46,310 nt of DNA, taken from positions 1 through 46,310 of the forward strand of contig JANQEL010000163.1 of NCBI GenBank assembly GCA_028278345.1, given 5' to 3'. The notes under the pieces are model-generated. The model searched no databases. It was not told where the DNA came from and saw only the letters and a program-made list of their open reading frames with translations. Origin of the DNA: Myxococcota bacterium (GTDB lineage: Bacteria > Myxococcota_A > UBA9160 > UBA4427). The position numbers and the translations under genes are program-made. Of the stretch, positions 43,398 through 46,310 are shown in pieces (positions within the stretch are counted from its first letter, which is position 1; each line of letters begins with the position of its first letter).

Positions 43398-44773
43398 CGG
43401 CGAATTCGAGTGGCCAACACAGCTTTACGCCGCGGGAGATCGTTTCCGAACTCGACCGCTACATCATCGGCCAGCGCGAGGCGAAGCGCGCCGTCGCCAT
43501 CGCCCTGCGCAATCGCTGGCGCCGCCAGCAGGTGCCCGAAGAGCTGCGCGACGAGATCGCGCCGAAGAACATCGTGATGATCGGCCCCACCGGTGTGGGC
43601 AAGACCGAGATCGCCCGGCGCCTCGCCCGACTCTCGCAGGCGCCGTTCATCAAGGTCGAGGCCTCGAAGTTCACCGAAGTGGGCTACGTCGGGCGCGACG
43701 TCGAATCGATCATCCGCGATCTCACCGAGCTCGCGGTCGGGATGATCACCGAAGAAGAGCAGAAGAGCGTGCGCAGCAAGGCCGAGGACCTCGCCGAGGA
43801 GCGCGTGCTCGACGCGCTGCTGCCGCCGAGCCCGGCCCCGGCGCCGGGCCCCCACGCGATCGACGACGCGGCGAGTCGCGAGTCGAGCGACACGCGGGAG
43901 AAGCTCCGCAAACTGCTGCGCCTCGGCGAACTCGACGAGCGCGAGATCGACGTCGAACTCTCCGACGAAGCCGGCGGGCCCTCGCTCTCGATCATGACAC
44001 CCCAGGGTGTCGAGGAGATGGGCGTGCAGTTCCGGGATCTCCTCGGCGGCATGATGCCGCGCCGCACCAAGCAGCGACGCATGAAGGTGAGGGACGCCCT
44101 CGAAGCCTTCGCCCAGGAAGAGGCCCTCGGCCTGGTCGACCAGGATCGGGTGCGAGAACTCGCCGTCGAACGCGTCGAGCAGAGCGGCATCGTCTTCATC
44201 GACGAGATCGACAAGGTGGCGACGGGCTCCGACGCCGGGCGCGGCCCCGACGTTTCCCGCGAGGGGGTGCAGCGGGATCTCCTGCCGATCGTCGAGGGCT
44301 CGACGGTACAGACCAAGCAGGGCCCGGTGCGAACCGACCACATCCTCTTCATCGCGGCCGGCGCCTTCCACCTCGCCAAGCCCTCGGATCTCATCCCCGA
44401 GCTGCAGGGGCGATTCCCGATTCGCGTGGAACTATCGAGCCTTGGGCGCGATGACCTCGTGAAGATTCTCACCGAACCCCAGAACGCCCTGGTGCGTCAG
44501 TACGCGGCCCTGCTCGCCACCGAGGGGGTCACCCTCGAGTTCAAGGAGGACGGCGTGGCAGCGGTGGCCGACATCGCGGCGCAGGTGAACGAGCGCAGCG
44601 CCGACATCGGGGCGCGGCGGCTCCACACCGTGATGGAGCGCCTACTCGACGAGCTTTCCTTCGACGCGCCGGACCTTCCCGATCGCACCTCGGTGGTGGT
44701 CGATCGGGCCATGGTGGAGGCGCGCCTCGCCGATCTCGTCGAGGATCAGGATCTTTCGCAGTACATTCTCTGA
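43394..44773 (+). CDS. hslU: ATP-dependent protease ATPase subunit HslU
   Basis: A 459-residue AAA+ unfoldase. It begins with [34 protein letters not shown] in several short parts ([15 protein letters not shown]), Walker [15 protein letters not shown], the [19 protein letters not shown] pore region, Walker [13 protein letters not shown] and [10 protein letters not shown]. The I-domain insertion lies about 110-240 with a Pro/Ala-rich stretch. The C-terminal DLSQYIL is the tail that docks on HslV. It unfolds substrates and feeds them to HslV. The start overlaps the hslV stop. A regulator gene follows after 39 bases. Confidence 0.96.
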   Translation: MTANSSGQHSFTPREIVSELDRYIIGQREAKRAVAIALRNRWRRQQVPEELRDEIAPKNIVMIGPTGVGKTEIARRLARLSQAPFIKVEASKFTEVGYVGRDVESIIRDLTELAVGMITEEEQKSVRSKAEDLAEERVLDALLPPSPAPAPGPHAIDDAASRESSDTREKLRKLLRLGELDEREIDVELSDEAGGPSLSIMTPQGVEEMGVQFRDLLGGMMPRRTKQRRMKVRDALEAFAQEEALGLVDQDRVRELAVERVEQSGIVFIDEIDKVATGSDAGRGPDVSREGVQRDLLPIVEGSTVQTKQGPVRTDHILFIAAGAFHLAKPSDLIPELQGRFPIRVELSSLGRDDLVKILTEPQNALVRQYAALLATEGVTLEFKEDGVAAVADIAAQVNERSADIGARRLHTVMERLLDELSFDAPDLPDRTSVVVDRAMVEARLADLVEDQDLSQYIL

Positions 44774-44812
44774 CACTCGAATCGAAGGTCGAGCCTGGGG
44801 GGGCGATCCACG

Positions 44813-46310
44813 ATGCAGGGCGAACGGGTGTCGGTACTCGTCGTTGACGATGAGCGGTTCTTTCGCGAGGCGATCGCGGACATCCTCTCGGCCGAGGGCT
44901 TCGATTGCGAGGCCTGCGATGACGGGGAGGGGGCCCTCAAACTGATCGCCAACCGCGCCTTCTCGGTGGCGATCGTCGACGTGCGCCTGCCCGGAACCGA
45001 CGGCGTCGAAGTGCTGCGGCAGCTGCGCGCGGCGCGCCACGAGATGCGGGTCATCATGCTCTCCGAGCCGTCGGATCAGGAGCGCGTGCTCGACGCCCTG
45101 CGCTCGGGCGCCTGCGACTATCTCGCCAAGCCTCTCCACGACGAAGAGCTGCTGCTCGCGGTGCGCCGGGCGGCGAGCGACCATCGCATCGAGCGCGACT
45201 ACGTGCAGCTGCGCCACCGCGTCGACGATCTCGCGGTGCACCTCGAGGACTTCAACCACGATCTGGAAGCGGCACCCGCTAGCCAGCGCGTGCGCGCGCT
45301 CTACGACGCCGCGGTGCAGCTGGTGGCCCGCGCACTCTCGGTGGACAAGGCTTCGCTTCTCCTGCTCGACGCCGGCACGGGTGATCTCTCGGTGGTGGCC
45401 GCGACCGGGCGCGAGATCGAAGCCTCGCAGATGGATTCGGTGCGGCTCGGCGAAGGAATGGCCGGGCGGGCCCTCGAAGACCTCGCCGCCGTGGTGGTCG
45501 GCGATACGCGCAGTGAGAGCCACTTCGCGGCCGATCTCCAGCCCGACCGCTATCGCACGCACTCCTTCGCCATCGCGCCGATCGCGATCGGTGAACGCCC
45601 CCTCGGCGTGCTGTGCGCCGCCGATCGCCACGCTGCCGATACTACGCTGCGTCACGAAGACCTCGCCGTGTTGCGGCTCGTGGCCGCCCAACTCGCGGAT
45701 CGACTCGGGGCCCTCGACCAGCGCAAGGATCCCCTCGCTGTCGAGACCGAACTCGGCGAAGAACTCGCCGAAGAGCTTCCCGAGTCGCTGAGCGGATCGT
45801 TCGAAGGGCCCCTCGTGGAAGAGGCGCCGGATGCAGTCCCAAACTCCGATGCGACCACGAGCGACCGGACTCTCGCGATTTCGTCGCCCGGCCCGCCCCT
45901 CGATCTCGCGGCCGGCGAGGCCTTCGCGGCGGAGCTCGTCGAATCGAGCGAGGCCGACGACGCCGAACTCGCGCGCCGCATCTGCGACGCCATGGTCCAC
46001 GAAGTCGAACCCGAGGCCCTGCTGCGCGAAGTGTTCCGCGCGCTCGAGAGCGAGCTCGACGCCGATCCCGCCGGCCTCTACCTGATCGACAACACCTCGG
46101 GCGAGCTGGTCTGCGAGGCCACCGGCACGCGCGGTCTGCGGCGCGACCACGAACGCCTGTCCACGAAACTCGGCCTCACGGCTAGCGTGCTGCAGCGCGG
46201 CCAGCTGATCGCCTCGTCCGATCCCGAGAGCGATCCGCGCTTCGACGCGTCGGTCGATGCCCCATGCGACGGCCGGTCCGGGCCGCTGCTGATCGTGCCG
46301 GTGCAGATGC
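44813..46310 (+). CDS. Response regulator with REC and GAF domains, partial (runs off the window)
   Basis: No stop is reached before the window ends; at least 499 residues are visible from ATG 44813. Residues 4-120 are a receiver domain with VSVLVVDDERFFREAIADIL, the phosphoacceptor Asp in AIVDVRLPGTDG and a Lys in YLAKPLHDEE. A coiled stretch (about 125-150) leads to a GAF domain at 155-305 (VDKASLLLLDAGTGDLSVVA ... LGVLCAADR). An acidic linker follows and then a second GAF domain from about 385 (DPAGLYLIDNTSGELVCEATG). An output domain may follow outside. It is 39 bases after hslU and may share its transcript. Function unknown; no GGDEF or kinase domain is visible in the part present. Confidence 0.85.
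   Translation, partial: MQGERVSVLVVDDERFFREAIADILSAEGFDCEACDDGEGALKLIANRAFSVAIVDVRLPGTDGVEVLRQLRAARHEMRVIMLSEPSDQERVLDALRSGACDYLAKPLHDEELLLAVRRAASDHRIERDYVQLRHRVDDLAVHLEDFNHDLEAAPASQRVRALYDAAVQLVARALSVDKASLLLLDAGTGDLSVVAATGREIEASQMDSVRLGEGMAGRALEDLAAVVVGDTRSESHFAADLQPDRYRTHSFAIAPIAIGERPLGVLCAADRHAADTTLRHEDLAVLRLVAAQLADRLGALDQRKDPLAVETELGEELAEELPESLSGSFEGPLVEEAPDAVPNSDATTSDRTLAISSPGPPLDLAAGEAFAAELVESSEADDAELARRICDAMVHEVEPEALLREVFRALESELDADPAGLYLIDNTSGELVCEATGTRGLRRDHERLSTKLGLTASVLQRGQLIASSDPESDPRFDASVDAPCDGRSGPLLIVPVQM

Overview
The window is high-GC bacterial DNA with dense, mostly + strand genes, many ATGA/GTGA stop-start overlaps and several TTG starts. Four proteins carry sigma-54 activator (AAA+) domains or are close relatives of that group. 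Gene content (khpA between rpsP and rimM, DUF1015, NodU/SxtJ/DUF5989, XrtA-type polysaccharide export genes) suggests a deltaproteobacterial-type lineage such as Myxococcota, Desulfobacterota or Binatota. This is an inference; there is no rRNA gene here to place it. I saw no tRNA, CRISPR array, insertion sequence or phage gene.

Layout. 1-1266 (minus): thiS-thiG-thiE thiamine thiazole genes, thiE cut by the window edge. 1382-4656: alr, purD and a YrdC/TsaC gene. 4893-6773: DUF1015 protein, DUF721/DciA-like protein and a small zinc-ribbon protein. 6937-9307: rpsP-khpA-rimM-trmD-rplS behind a good sigma-70 promoter. 9342-12316: yraN (minus), rsmI and a heparinase II/III-like protein. 12693-15242: NodU-type carbamoyltransferase, SxtJ-like membrane protein and DUF5989 protein. 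15284-17359 (minus): ligA. 17550-20150: a soluble histidine kinase and a sigma-54 response regulator. 20211-21428: manA.

21793-36947 is an exopolysaccharide (EPS) region. A near-consensus -24/-12 promoter precedes a PrsR-like sigma-54 response regulator. It is followed closely by a Wza-like lipoprotein, an outer-membrane barrel protein, a Wzz-type chain-length protein, an ExeA-like ATPase, a BY-kinase, a WecA-like priming transferase, UDP-glucose dehydrogenase and GDP-mannose pyrophosphorylase. The last of these is interrupted by an in-frame TAG. A Crp-family regulator, a stand-alone sigma-54 activator and a large TPR lipoprotein close the block. The set matches the EPS genes that accompany XrtA exosortases, but no exosortase, PEP-CTERM protein, glycosyltransferase, flippase or polymerase is present in the window. 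ManA, ManC and Ugd would supply GDP-mannose and UDP-glucuronate; the WecA-like enzyme would start the lipid-linked unit; the kinase, chain-length and OM proteins would control length and export.

37226-44773 holds an acidic LysM protein, then dprA-trmFO-xerC-hslV-hslU. This is the conserved order known from Firmicutes and others, but without topA between dprA and trmFO. A REC-GAF-GAF regulator starts at 44813 and runs off the end.

Most interesting points: the amber codon in manC, the sigma-54-driven EPS operon with mutually exclusive hairpins in two of its gaps, the dprA ribosome binding site inside a terminator hairpin, and the dyad promoter of the carbamoyltransferase module.
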